Origin: Selaginella moellendorffii
Lineage: Eukaryota > Streptophyta > Lycopodiopsida > Selaginellales > Selaginellaceae
Direction of reading: 5' to 3'
NCBI RefSeq assembly: GCF_000143415.4
Contig: NW_003314330.1
Coordinates: 434,001 to 498,000, forward strand
Length of the DNA stretch: 64,000 nucleotides
The notes under the pieces were generated by a model. It was given only the letters and a program-made list of their open reading frames with translations, was not told the DNA's origin and did no database searches. Positions within the stretch are counted from its first letter, which is position 1. Every line of letters begins with the position of its first letter. Position numbers and translations under genes: made by a program. This document shows, piece by piece, positions 47,103 to 58,940 of this stretch.

Positions 47103-48568
47103 ATGAGCTTATTATTCTAGCATTTGTGGAGTTTTTAGACAAGGATTCTGTGTTGTTGGCAGTTGTTATACTTGATATTTAGTGTTTATAAAGTGCATAG
47201 CAAAATTTACCTTTTTTTTAAGAGGTTCATGAAACTCAAAAGGTTAAACTATGGATATAAAAGCTTCACAATGGGTTTGAGAATTTTATATCATTTGTTG
47301 ATGATTTGCCATCTTAGCATTTACATTCTCAATATTGTCTTGAGGATGATATTCTTTAATTTAGGGATGGATCCTAATGATCATTTAAGGTTGGTGGTGC
47401 CCTTAATCTTTATTTCACACTTTCTCTATGCCTACCATAATTCTCCTATTCTAGGTGAGCATATGGGACATCATGGTGTGATTAAGAAGTTGTGTAAGTC
47501 TTTTTATTAGCTGAAAATGTGACGTAATGTTATCTGGTATGTATATAATTGCATTTGGTGCCAACCTCATAATACTTTCTTTTGTGTTGTGGAAAAACAA
47601 TTAGAGTTAATTAGAGTTTCCCATTCATTTAAGTTGGTGGTGTTTGGCCTTTTCCATGGTCAACTGTTAGTAATGAATATATCATTATTGCTTATAACTA
47701 CTTGACTTGCTGGGTGGACATTAGTGCTCTTGCTAGTGTGTTTATAACTACTATTAAATACTTCCTCCTCAATTGAGTGATGTTTTAACATTTCTATCTA
47801 AAGTGAATTTTTTCGGATAATGGTCCCATATTTATGGTCGAGGCGTTTCATATCTTAATGTCTCATCTAAATACATCACACTTTCATGAGCACTCATTAT
47901 TCACAGTCAGATGGTTTAGTGGAATAGCTTGTTTGAACCTTTAAATGGATGATTATGAAGTATATAAATTTTTAACATTTAAATTAGAATGGTTATTTGC
48001 CATCTCTTTGATATGCATATATTACAGAAATGTGGTGCTTCACTATATAAATTCTTATATGGTCATGATTCAATACTACCATGGAGTTAAGTTTACTTTC
48101 ACAATTGCCACAAATTGCTAATGCTAGGTTTTAGGAATTAATATTTAATGAGCATTCTTCCATTGATCCAAGCAGAGTCTATTAAATACTTGGGCCATAT
48201 ACAAGTGGGACAACAACAACACTACAACTCCCATCATTGTCCATTTGAAAAGTATAAAATGGATGATTTGGTGTTAATCCTTCAATTTATAGTACATGGT
48301 TTGTCTAAAAGGCATCTTGCTTAGTGGAAAGGATATATCAGGTGTTGTGGCAAGTTCAACCACAAGTTTATAAATTTTAGTGTAACATTAAACAAACTAA
48401 CCCTCCAAAAATTATGCATGTGTAACAATTGAAATACTTCATACAAAAAGATTAGGAACAATTAGCACCACTTACAAATCCACTAATACCTCTTCTTGAT
48501 GTTTCTCTAGATCCTAGTCTATCCACTAGAGAACCTTGACTATCTTCTATCATTTCGAAACAAGGGGA

Positions 48569-48720
48569 TGATACTGTATACTAATATTAGTGTAGTGAGA
48601 TTTTGATACCCATTAAATTAGTTTTAATTTAGACCACTTGCTACTGTATAAAAGCTAGGGTTTTTAAGCTAATTGATATGTATATTTCTATATTCTATTT
48701 CCATATTCTATGCACTCACA
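48569..48720 (+). repeat. decayed gypsy 3' LTR
   Basis: Matches the LTR at 61564-61735 in order (CATACTAATATT-like block, CCACTTGCT, TATAAAAGCTAGGGTTTTT, end GCACTCACA). It is preceded by a short purine run, ACAAGGGGA, as expected of a polypurine tract. Confidence 0.75.
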
Positions 48721-49238
48721 ATTGTTTAAAATTTCTTATTCTAAAATTAACTAATATCAATATCATCAATCATCAACTATTAAGTTAACTAGAAACTTAA
48801 ACTCATCAACCACTGCAACCAACTCATGAAGTGGTCAATCAACTTGTGAATTGATCAATGAACTCATGAATTGACTAATAAAATAATAAATTGATCAATT
48901 AACTTATAAAATGATAAATTCATAATTCAATTAAATGAAATGAAATGGTATCTTATCAAACTCAAAAGCTACATAAACTTATTGGGTTTGAAAATTGGCA
49001 CATTGCCTTTAGACAATTTGGTAGCCTTGTTTACATGTCAAACTATGGCAAGTACATCAACAAGTTTGTTCTTCAGATTCTTGCAGAAAATTTTGAATAG
49101 TTCTCTGGCTTCTAGTGGCTTTTTTTAATTGCAGTCTCATTTGGTATGCCTGACTTTTAATTACTTCTGTATACTTTTTGAGTATAAATCGAAGGAAACT
49201 TTCCCTCACTGTATTCGTATACTCTGCAGAAAACCATT
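48721..49238. other. intergenic sequence upstream of the cysteine-rich peptide gene
   Basis: It begins with AT-rich text containing repeated GATCAATGAACTCATGAATTGA-like phrases (about 48830-48920). A TATA-like GTATAAATC occurs about 55 bp before the peptide start codon, a reasonable promoter position. Confidence 0.5.
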
Positions 49239-49557
49239 ATGGCAATCAACTCATCCAAGGCTGTTGTAATTTCCACGGTGGTGCTGGTGCTGGTTCTATT
49301 GGGTAAGTGTATAATTCAGTGTGGAAGGATTGCCCTATGAATATATACAGGAGGTGCGATGCAAGCTGAAGCCGCAGGACAGAGAGCGCTCCTCCAGATA
49401 GGTGAGCGACCAATTTCCTGAAACTTTTGTTAATGATTTTTCTTTTGTAGTTTGCCCTGCTGTGTGCCAATACACTAGAGTTGTTTGCAGAGGCGTTCTG
49501 TTTAATGATACATGCTACAACGCTTGCAATCTGCCGCGGGGATGCCGACCAGTTTGA
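49239..49557 (+). CDS. secreted six-cysteine peptide
   Basis: Three exons (49239-49302, 49351-49401, 49451-49557) join in frame to 73 residues. Residues 1 to about 29 form a hydrophobic signal peptide ending near QAEA. The mature part of about 44 residues has six cysteines spaced C-x3-C-x6-C-x8-C-x3-C-x5-C (CPAVC, VVC, DTC, NAC, RGC). The spacing does not match the GASA, defensin or lipid-transfer patterns I know; a disulfide-locked helical hairpin is possible. It could be a signalling or antimicrobial peptide. A TATA-like box lies just upstream. Three decayed relatives follow within 1.5 kb. I do not recognise the family. Confidence 0.72.
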
Positions 49558-49884
49558 CATCCAGATTGAAATTACTGAATAAAGCCGTTTATAATTGAGT
49601 ATACCTGATGGTAACTCAGTATTGAAGAACTTGAGCTTTGTTGAAGTCTTGTCGATATCATATGAATATGAAGCTTTTGCTGTATTTCTCAATTTGAAAA
49701 GGTAGCAGAAGGAAAATTTCCGAGTTCAGACTTTCTTTGCATGTGTACCTTGAGATTGTGATTCTAATGAGATAATCTTTGTGACAAGTCTCAGTTGGGA
49801 GGCTTGACTTTTCTGGTTGTAGCGTTTACAAAATCAGAGCGTTTGTGTTGCATTCTGTGCTTGGAGCGAAATGCTTGGTTGGAA

Positions 49885-50222
49885 ATGGCAATGAAATCAA
49901 ATATCATGGCAATTGCTGTGGTGCTGGTGGTTCTCTTGGGTATAATCTCGGCTTGAGTGAAGAATTCTTGTCATTCTTGTTATGTAACAGGGGTTGCGAT
50001 GCAAGCTGAAGCTGCGGGACAGCGGACGCTCCTCCAGCGACGTGAGAGATCAATCTTACATCAGACAATTTGATATAGCTTTGGAGATCTCTTCTAGTTT
50101 GCCCGGCAGTGTGCCAGTACACTAAAGTGGTTTGCAGAGGCGTTGCCAGTTAAAGCATGCATCTGAATAGGACTGCATGCTTTAACTCTTGCAATCTCCC
50201 GCGAGGATGCCGGCCAGTGTGA
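49885..50222 (+). pseudogene. six-cysteine peptide copy 2, broken by an inverted insertion
   Basis: The signal-peptide exon, the second exon (AMQAEAAGQR) and the first half of the third exon (CPAVCQYTKVVC) remain in frame. The frame then stops after RGVAS because a 14-base arm, a 12-base spacer and its perfect reverse complement lie at 50148-50187. The remaining CNLPRGCRPV part follows out of frame. It would make a peptide with only three of the six cysteines. Confidence 0.75.
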
Positions 50223-50542
50223 CTTCTTCTTCTTATTGTTTATTATGCTGTAAGGAATCACAGCTAGCTTACAAACGAGGAAGGATAAGTTGAAGCACGA
50301 ATCCGGAAATGCTGGCCTCGATCTCCACTCTGGTTCCCGAGCAAGTGAGAGACTATCTACACCGTAACTCTAGCAGTCAAGTGCCACACGCACCACAATT
50401 TGGCAAAGCTCAAACCTTTTTGCGAAATTGCTCAAAAACGCTTGTTCCAGGTAAGAGCTATCGAGAAATTTTCCAAGAACCGGCCAATTTGCTGAAAATT
50501 GAACCTTCTGTTTCGATTAGAACTCGTGATTTTATTTTGTAG

Positions 50543-50638
50543 TTCGTGCTGCGGTGTGCCATACTCTAGAGTCGTTTCCAGAGGCGTTCTGTTTGATACA
50601 ACGCTTGCAATCTCCCACGAGAATGCCGACCAGTTTGA
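50543..50638 (+). pseudogene. six-cysteine peptide copy 3, last exon only
   Basis: After an acceptor TTTGTAG, the text follows exon 3 of the intact gene (GTGTGCCATACTCTAGAGT ... GAATGCCGACCAG), but with small deletions, loss of the first cysteine and a changed frame. Downstream similarity to the intact gene's 3' flank (GAATAAAG) also persists. Upstream exons were not found. Confidence 0.65.
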
Positions 50639-50739
50639 CATCCAGAACAAAATTGCTGAATAAAGGAGTTTGTGAAACCTCCTAAAGAACCCAAAGATCA
50701 AAAGACAAGGTGGATGATATGTTTTTCTTTTATTACATG

Positions 50740-51005
50740 ATGCTGGTGGTTCTCTTGGGTATAATCTTGGCTTGATCGTGAAGATTCCTTGTCGTTCTTG
50801 TTAATGTATCAGGCGTTGGGATGCAAGCTGAATCTCCTGGACAGCAGGCGCTCCTCCAGCGAGACAATTCGATGTATAACTTTGGAGATCTTTTCTAGTT
50901 TGCCCGACTGTGTGCCAGTACACTAGAGTAGTTTTCAGAGGCGTTCTGAATGTGAACGCATGCTTTAACTCTTGCAATCTCCCGCCAAGATGCCGGCAAG
51001 TGTGA
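50740..51005 (+). pseudogene. six-cysteine peptide copy 4, decayed
   Basis: It keeps the end of the signal-peptide exon (ATGCTGGTGGTTCTCTTGG), an exon-2-like segment with GATGCAAGCTGAA, and a recognisable exon 3. The exon-3 frame is broken (stops at the CACTAG and GTAG positions) and two cysteine codons are lost. Confidence 0.65.
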
Positions 51006-52170
51006 TAAGACACAGTCCCACATCAATAAAGAACCACATTATTATGTTAAATATCAGTTTAGGGTTCTAGCAGCGATGGGCCGGAGGAGTGGTTTGCCGG
51101 AATGAAGCTCCGTAACGTGTTCTATCCAGTCCGGAACTTCCACTCCCCTCCAAGAAGTCGCACTGGACTGTGCCAACGGTGAGCCGAGGAGAATGACCGC
51201 CGCAGAAGCAATTGAGCTGCTTCGAGTGGGACAACCGTGTGGAACTTTGTGAGGAAGTATACCGGGTTCTCAACTTCTGGATTCGATGGTGGTGGAGGTG
51301 GCAAGAACGCAAGCTTGGGAAAGGCTCAAGCTATCCACCGGAAGCGGCAAGTCCGCCGTTGAGATGATAGGACGGTTGGAAGCGAAGTGGACAAGAGTTT
51401 GTCAAGACGTTAGCAGCGCAGTGTCAAAAATGAACTCGACCAGGAGTTATACTTGATCGAGCCAAAGATTGCCTGGAGCGATGGTCTGGTGCTTTACTTC
51501 TCTGCGAATACCGCGAGTTGGAAGTATATCTTAGTCATCGCTGCATTACCTGAGCGAAGCAAGGATCATCAAGTCTCCACGGACAGAGCACCTGTTTGAT
51601 ACCAGGGGAAAGAGCGTCACACCGGACAACTGAGCACCGCACTGGAGACTTTGAGGCCCGCCAAGAGCTTGCACCTGGAAGATAGCTTGGGTTACGGCAA
51701 AATCCTCGCACAGAACCGCTCTCAATTCATATCCTCGAGGGAGCAAAAACGGTATGAAGTTTTGGACCGGTGGATTGCCCAGTGATTGGCCAGCATCCAC
51801 TCACCATAGAGTATCCCAGCAAGCAAAACAGCCTTTCGTTGTGCTTGATTCCTGCTGTTGCTCTCTACTACCTCTCCTTGATTCCTGCTACTCCAACACC
51901 CTGTATCCTGAGTTACAAGACACACTTGGCCTTGCTCTTGAGCAGCATCCCATCCGTCATGAAGAACTTTTTCTATCGACTTCTCTATCTCGAGCTCGTT
52001 CGCTTGCTTGATCACAGCATTAAACCTCTCTTGGCTGTAAAATCTCTCCTTTTCAACGTCCAGGATGTCGAATACGATGAAGTAGTCCAGTATCCTAGTG
52101 AATGTTTCAGCATGAAACGGCAGAATAATAGTGATCCATCTTGTCGTTTTGTAGTGTAAGCATAGCAGTT
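51006..52170. other. unassigned moderately GC-rich sequence
   Basis: Codon-like text without long open frames, possibly a decayed gene (for example a plus-strand run giving MTAAEAIELLRVGQPCGTL near 51200). I could not name it, and no repeat copy occurs elsewhere in the window. Confidence 0.35.
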
Positions 52171-54890
52171 TTTAGACAGATATGGGGAAAGGGAAGGAAG
52201 AAGCACTGAGCTCCAAGGTTCTCGATTATGGAGGCCAAGTTCCCAAAGAAGAAGATTCTGGGAGTGGTTACGGGATGCGAGCGAATGCTGGCAATTCTTC
52301 CCCCAGAAGAAGTCGCAAGGATGACTGTGGGGCAATATCAAGCTTACCAGAAATGGCAGAGTATTTTGAGCAAAGTGATGTCACGGCTAGAGCTATGTTG
52401 ATTGAGTGCGTTCAATCAGAGGACATAGGGAGTTTGGTGTGCACTTCAACATTTTTATTGTGAGCAGTCATGGGCTAGGGAGATGAGCATCTTCCAGAAA
52501 ATGGTGAATTGTTGGTAGGGTCCTCATGAGAAGGCACAAAACTACATTGACTGGATGACAGTGTTCAGTGTCAAGCTGCAGAATATGAGGTCATCATTTT
52601 CTGCTGCAATAGGAGCTCTCATGATTATTGGTCTTAATGAGAAGTACGAAAGCCAAGATTGAGCTTCAAATGAATCATCTTCGACCAAGCTTGGATCAAG
52701 TCATTGCTAATATTCATCACTATGCCAACCTCAATGACATCTTCTCAAAAAAAGATGTTAGTGAATCCAAGGACAAAGACATGTTGGGAGGACATTCAAC
52801 AAAAGGTAGAAAACAGGAAATGAACAAAAATTTTGTAAACATGAAGGACCAATAGCAACCTTGGCAACAACTAAAGAAGATGATATAAGTCTATTGTTCC
52901 TGTATTTATGGATTTTTTGGATAAAGGTTCTATGTTGTCGTTGTTATTGTATTTGACTTTTAGTGTTCACAAAGTGTTGAACAAGATTTATTTTCTCTTT
53001 AATGAGGTTTGCAAGGTTTAAAAGATAAAGCTATGGATTCAAAGGCTTCACAAATCGCAAAAAACTTCATCCATCATTCACTAAAAAGTTGCTGGAACAT
53101 TATTCAAACTAAATGGCATTATCAACAATGTTATTGAAGCTAAAATATTTCACTGAAATGTAAGGTGTTACTCTGATATTAAGGTATTGATTATTCATAA
53201 TTTTTTTTTTCTTAAAACCATAACATATCAGAAAATTTAAGAATGGTCCATAGATTGATTTAATAATAATAAAATTTTAAGTGATGATAAATCACATTTT
53301 TTAAGATGGTAGCCTTTTGTACTGTGTCTAATGTTGTTTCAATGATATTTTCACCTATACATCATTATATTTATTCATATGTTTTCCATCTATCAATGCT
53401 GGTACTTTGTTTTCTTAGAACTTATCTTTTGCCTCTGTAGATTATGCTGAGTCGGGCAAATGTCAAAGCAAGAGTTGGCTTCTGGATAGTGGAGCCACCC
53501 ACCACATGATGTTTGATCGATCACTTTTCCAAAAAATAAGTTATAAGAAATTCTTTTACTCTGTGTGTACAGTTAGTAGAGAAGCTTTGTGAATAATAGC
53601 ATTTGGATCAATTTATTTTCCATGCTTTCAACTTGAAATCTCTAATGTTTTATTTGTGAAGTTAGCCAAGCATATGCTTTCAATTTCTCAACTTACAGAG
53701 CAAGGAATCTACACATTTTTCCATTGCATGGCTATAGACTTCATTTTCCATTGAACACAAATTGCTCAAGTGATGGCTAAGAATGAACTTTACTTCTGTT
53801 TTTCTTGGTCATACTCTTAGTGTAAATATTACTATCTTGCAGTTATGACACTTTTATTTGGGATATATAACGAGACACCTCAAATGGATTGCAGAGTACT
53901 TGATCTAATGCACATAAATTATGATGTGTGTGAGAGCTGTCTATGTGCAAAAATGAAGAAGAAACCATTAAAGAAAGCTACAACTAGACATAAATCAGTT
54001 TTAGATCTTGTTCATGTCAATATCTAGGGGCCTTCACTGGTAAAATTGTTCAAACAGGGCTTGATACTTTGCATAGATAGTATGTTTTTGTGGGTTGAGG
54101 AAGTGAACACAATAGTACACATTTCCTTCTAACAAAAGCTGTATCAAATAAAACATTGCATAGATAGGTACTAAACCTTCTATTTCATACTTACATATGT
54201 TTGGTTGTGTAGATTTCATATATATATAAGATGAAAAACAGTGAAATAAATGGGAAGATCAATCAACAAGATACATGATGTTTAGCTATAGTGAGATAAC
54301 AGAAGGTACCTATCAGGTTTAGATTTTCAGTCCGAAGGAAGTACTTATTTTCTTTTGAGAATCAATGCCAGCATACTCTATTTCATCAATTACCAATGAG
54401 AATATCAGATATTTTAAGTCGGTTTTAAGAAGTGGATATGAAGATGATATGGTCAAAGACACTACTACAGATTCATCACCACTTGTTACTTAGGAATCAC
54501 CACCACCACTTCCTATTGAACTGCCACCCAAAATTTCATCACAAACTCCAGAAACTCCACTCATTCCACACATGTTGTTAAGATGGTTTCCATTTATTTG
54601 GTTCTAATCACTTGGATTTTGATGCATGTTAAGAACACCTTTCTCAATAGGGAACTAAAGCAACTGGATTATATGCATAAGTGGAAAGGAACACTTTGTA
54701 AACTAACTATCTATCTATAGACGAAAGCAATCTGCAATGATATGGTAGAATGCTTATGCTTGGTTTTATATGGTAGGACATCACTAAGAATATGGAAATT
54801 TCTTCACCACACATTTAGCGCCACTACAATGTTATAGACTCTCTAAAGCCAAATCACAATCTGAGGGGGAGAAGGAGATAATGTAGCTAG
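52171..54890 (+). pseudogene. decayed Ty1/copia element: gag, protease, integrase, part of RT
   Basis: Landmarks in the right order on the plus strand are: a Gag-like block (GQYQAYQKWQSILSKVMSR, about 52330-52390; YIDWMTVFSVKLQNM, about 52550), protease DSGATHH (about 53490), the GAG-pre-integrase/integrase start CESCLCAKMKKKPLKKA (about 53930), and an RT trace HVKNTFLNREL (about 54620). A purine run GAGGGGGAGAAGGAGA near 54866-54880 looks like a polypurine tract. Frames are broken throughout, and most of RT and RNase H is missing here. Confidence 0.75.
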
Positions 54891-55149
54891 AATATGGTTG
54901 GAGCTTTAATGTACCTTGCAATGGCAAGTAGGCCAATATAGCAGTGGCAACATCTCCATCTTAGGACACCTACATTATCTTTTAACAGATGTGCCGCCCC
55001 AGCCAAACTCCCCACCTGACAATGTCATCTGCCTAGATTGGCCTGCATGAGCTGGCCTTGGGATAAGAAGAAGGGGCTAGGCCTTGTCTCCATCTCATGG
55101 AGTAAGTAAAATAATGTTAAAAGTAGTGGTATTTCACTTGTGCCAAAGC

Positions 55150-55385
55150 TCCCATCTTTAAATCAATGCTTCATGTGGCTAGCCCAACAAGAATGACTTT
55201 CGTCTCTTGTGGCAATACACCTCCCAAACACAGCATGCAAGCTATGTGAAGCAATGGAGACACAGTGACATATACTATAATGCTCGGCAACACAGAACAT
55301 CTGGGAGGGAGCCATAGCAATCCTCAAACGAACCTCACAAAGAGGCACAGCCATCACCTACAAATCTGCACTCTAGGGCAGCTTC
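55150..55385 (+). repeat. short LINE piece duplicated from the LINE 3' region
   Basis: This stretch matches 57662-57880 closely (TGTGGCTAGCCCAACAAGAA ... CACAGTGACATATACTAT). It codes the end-of-LINE zinc-knuckle-like region (CKLCEAMET). It is placed directly before the LINE reverse transcriptase segment, the reverse of the normal order, so it belongs to a second truncated copy or a rearrangement. Confidence 0.7.
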
Positions 55386-58300
55386 CTAGGGCAGCTTGTT
55401 GCAAACGCCTTGGCATACTACCTTGCCCAACCTAGAGGCCTGAAAGGGATGTCCCTCCCTGGCTGCCAAAAATCACTACAAGATATGATGCTGGCAACCA
55501 ACGAGGACCTTCTCTCCTCAGCCTTCACAGATGACACAGGGATCATAGTAGAGGGCTCACTAGCAAATCTATTGCATCTCAAGCAAGACCTCGACCTGTT
55601 CAACGAAGCAATGGGATCAAAAGTGAACTAGTCCAAATCAATGGGCCTATGGCTACCACAAAACCAACTGCCCATATGGGGAACCAAACTAGGCTTCAAG
55701 TGGGTACACCCAGACAAAACCACCCAATACCTTGGCTTCCAAATAGGATATCACTATGATCCAGAACCCCAAAACCGCAAAGCCGTCATAAAATTATGGG
55801 ACCAACTCAAGTTTTGGGCAAGTAGGAAATTGTCCTTCTCGGCACGTTGCGTGGTAGCTAACAACATCCTACTTGGTGCTATCTAGTTTCTCGCGTCCTA
55901 CTGAAATCTAGATCAAAGGACAATCCGAGAGATGAACCAACTGATCAGAACATATATGTGGAAAGGCTCATCCTGTGTCTCATGAGGCAGTGCCAAAGTG
56001 GACTGGTGATTGGTCACACTACCCAAGCACAAAGGGGGACTGAACATAATCGACATTAAGGAACAATGCAAAGCCCTTCTGGTCAAGATCTTCATGAGGA
56101 TGCTCATGCCAGGAAACCAACCTTGGAGACTACTACTACGCCACCAGTTCCTTAAGATCCTCCCAGATTGCCAAGAACATACATGGCAGGATTGGGCACC
56201 AGATGAGCAATGGATGTTCTCAAATGACAAACTCAAAATGCCAAGCACCAACACCTTCACTGGAAAAATTTTCAAGGTATATTACCAACTCAAATCCAAG
56301 CTACAACATAAACCACCACGAACCAAGGAACAGTTAGACTGTCAACCAATCTTCCTTAGCAAGTGGTTCCAAGTCAGAGGAAAAATGCTAGGTGAAACGG
56401 AACATCGAGGCCTGGATCAAACCTGTAGGGACCTACACAAAGTGGGCATACGCACGTTCGCAAAGGCTGATACCATGATCCAAGAACACTAGAATAATAG
56501 GTATCTCATTGATGGCAGAATGTGCCATACTAAAGTTGTGGGAAAGATGTTCCTATAAGAAAGTAACTTTGGCCTAGAGTTGGGTGCAAACACTATAGTG
56601 CGGTGCTAACGGATAGTTAGCATGAGGAATAACTATATTGGTCTTGGCAAAGACTTAGACACTAATAAGTAGTGTCATAAGGATAGGCTCGTAGGGCCAA
56701 TGGTGTGGAGATACTAAATGTGCCAAGGTGTGATACCTTGAGGTTATGTTGGTGGGTTCATAAGAACCCCTTGCCAAGGGAATCCCAACGGAAATGGGAA
56801 TGGCATAGCCTAAGTTGGAAGGCATATGGTAAAGTGTGGCGACCAAAATAATAATAGAGGTGTGGAAGCACTAGCAATGAGTTGTAGGACTTGACAACTA
56901 TAAAGCAACTAAGCAAAATGTGCAAAATAATTGGGTAAACTGGTAAAAGGTAGCTTCCCAAGACTTTTTAATGGCATAAGGAAGTTAAATATACCCTTAT
57001 GGGGGAGAAATTGCTTATGTTGCGATATAGTAAGTCAATGTCGTAAAAGGGAATGCTCATTAGATGGCCAACAACTCTGACCGGATCAAAGCCTTCTATG
57101 GACTGGAGATCTCAGAACCCAGGATGCAAAAGTTCCAAACTGCTTGCCACAAAGCCTGATGGGCGTGCCTTGAGACCCTATAGATAACCGACATGCCAAC
57201 TCATCACTGGTGGAGACTAAACGACACGATTATATGTACACTCCCAGGCAGGACTTTTGGCCTGATCTTTGAGGTGTGACATGTGGGATGCCTCCTTCCC
57301 CTCATTACCCCAGAATACAAAGATCTCCCGGACATGACTGCCGCTCAACCTATCTATGTCATCCAGATGGAGAAGAAAACCACATGCATAGACCCAGCAA
57401 TTCCAGAACGATAGTATGCCAAACTCTATTGGTTCCACCACCAAACCTTGGACAAACTACAATGGGACCCGGCAGAGTGGAAGTGGAAGGACACATGCAA
57501 AGGGTTCTTTCAATATGAGACCAGGCTCGGCCGATGAATGATCTGCCCCCCAGCTCATTCCACCTTTTTCCAAAAAGCAAGAGCTTAACAGATCCTCCTC
57601 CTGAACCACTCACAATATGTGAACAAGATTTGGAGAGGTTGTTGGTCCACCAAAAACCGATACTTTATGTGGCTAGCCCAACAAGAATGACTTCCCTCTC
57701 TTGCAGCAATACACCTCCCGAACACAGCATGCAAGTTATGTGGAGCAACGGAGACACAGTGACATATACTATGGGAATGCTTGGCAGCACAAGACGTCTA
57801 GGAGGGAGCCATGGCAATCCTCAAACAAACCTCACAAGGAGGCGTGGCCATCACCTATGAATCTGCACTCTGAGGTGGCTTCCTCCAAGGGAAGACCAAA
57901 CGTTCAGACACCTAGAAATGGAAGCATAACGAAGACCTCTATTTTGACTAACTCAACCGAACATGCACTCACCTCACACATCTCCATCAGGAACTCTTTG
58001 ATGCTCTTAGGGGATGTACTTTAGCAGAGATTTGGAAGGCCTGCTGCACCAAGACATTTAATGATAAGGACCCCTCAGCTTGGGCAAAAAAGGTCTAGTC
58101 ACAACTGATCGTCACACTGGTGTCTAAAGTAGATACACTGGTAAAAAAAGGAAACAAAGGGAAGATTGCTTAGGGATGGGCTCTCTGGCGGTTCTTTAGA
58201 CATGGAAGCGAGGCTGGTGAAGACGAATGGACTTAGAAACCACCAATATGGCTTTGGCATCACTTGTCTAAGAGTGACAAAATGTGTACCTCCCGAAGTC

Positions 58301-58490
58301 CCTTGAACTCCCCTTCCGGGACTTCAACCACGTGGACCACGATGGACATAGTCTTGAGCTTTAGTTCAGCTCCGACCCTCTCACCCCCCCTTATCTGCTC
58401 TTTTCCAGTTTTGAGCATGTCGAAGACTCTATGGTTTTCTAGAGACTAAATAAGTAAAACCCGGTTGATAAAGCATATGTCAATTCTTGC
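55386..58490 (+). pseudogene. decayed non-LTR retrotransposon (LINE), RT C-terminal half and zf-RVT region
   Basis: The frame carries the RT active-site region AFTDDTGIIVEG (catalytic box as FTDD, near 55530), followed by LDLFNEAMGSKVN, TQYLGFQIG, SFSARCVVANNILLGAI and KVDW...LPKHKGGLNIID (about 56005-56045). After an inserted LARD piece it resumes (IKAFYGLEISEPRMQKF) and passes the zinc-binding region (ACKLCGATET, HILWECLAAQD in corrected frame near 57730-57790). Several stops are present. The N-terminal endonuclease half is missing. Confidence 0.78.
56491..57060 (+). mobile_element. fragment of LARD-like interior inside the LINE
   Basis: It corresponds to the reverse complement of about 4781-5351 of the complete LARD-like element (shared blocks GTGCCAAGGTGTGATACCTTGAGG and ATTTTGCACAT-type text). 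It has no LTRs, so it is a remnant of a larger insertion or a captured piece. LINE coding sequence continues on both sides. Confidence 0.8.
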
Positions 58491-58629
58491 AAAACACATT
58501 GGTGGTGGAGCAAATCTTCAACTACATAGCATAGATCTCACCACTTCACCTTGAGTTCAAAGGCATGCCAGATGGAGAGTTGGAGTAGGGACATAAGTTT
58601 GATATGGAATGGTTGATGCCAACTTAGCT

Positions 58630-58940
58630 GGAGATCACAACAATCACAAATTAGAACTGGGTATATATTTAAATTCTCTAATACAATTGTGTCTTTGGCA
58701 TAGCCAGAAACAACACATGTTAGCATTGTCAACATGAGAAGCAATATACAATGCAGTGACAGAAGCAATAAAGGAGGCATTGTGGATTTGTTCACTGTTG
58801 CAAGACATCAGATTTGAAATGCAAGCACAAATGAATGCATACAATGACAACACAATATGTCTACAATCCATCATGAACCCAGTACACTATGGCAGAAACA
58901 AACATTTGGAAATGTTTCACTACTTCATTTGAGAATAGGT
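58630..58940 (+). pseudogene. decayed Ty1/copia RNase H fragment
   Basis: With one frame correction the plus strand reads GYIFKFSNTIVSLA, then AVTEAIKEALWI, QDIRFEMQAQ, NDNTICLQSIMNPVHYGRNKHLEMFHYFI. This is the typical copia RNase H end (counterpart of TEAEY...CDN...NPVYHGRTKHIE). It may be the far part of the copia element at 52171-54890, separated from it by the LINE. Confidence 0.75.

Larger units (their letters stand above)
44650..48720 (+). pseudogene. decayed Ty3/gypsy element: RNase H, integrase and 3' LTR
   Basis: Plus-strand RNase H text is clear (EQTFMDFKELLTTLPTLAYS, then HPIAYINRTLQLTKVNYSMTEEKCL at about 44830-44910). After an inserted LTR, an integrase zinc-finger block follows (SPILGEHMGHHG, then IWYVYNCIWC near 47450-47560). 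The element ends in a short LTR at 48569-48720 similar to that of the gypsy element at the right edge. Stops and frameshifts are frequent and it is inactive. Confidence 0.8.

Noticed and set aside
49246-49692. 148-codon minus-strand frame
   Set aside because: Antisense shadow across the spliced six-cysteine peptide gene.
50309-50542. 77-codon frame between peptide copies
   Set aside because: No signal peptide or cysteine pattern; lies in sequence between decayed copies.
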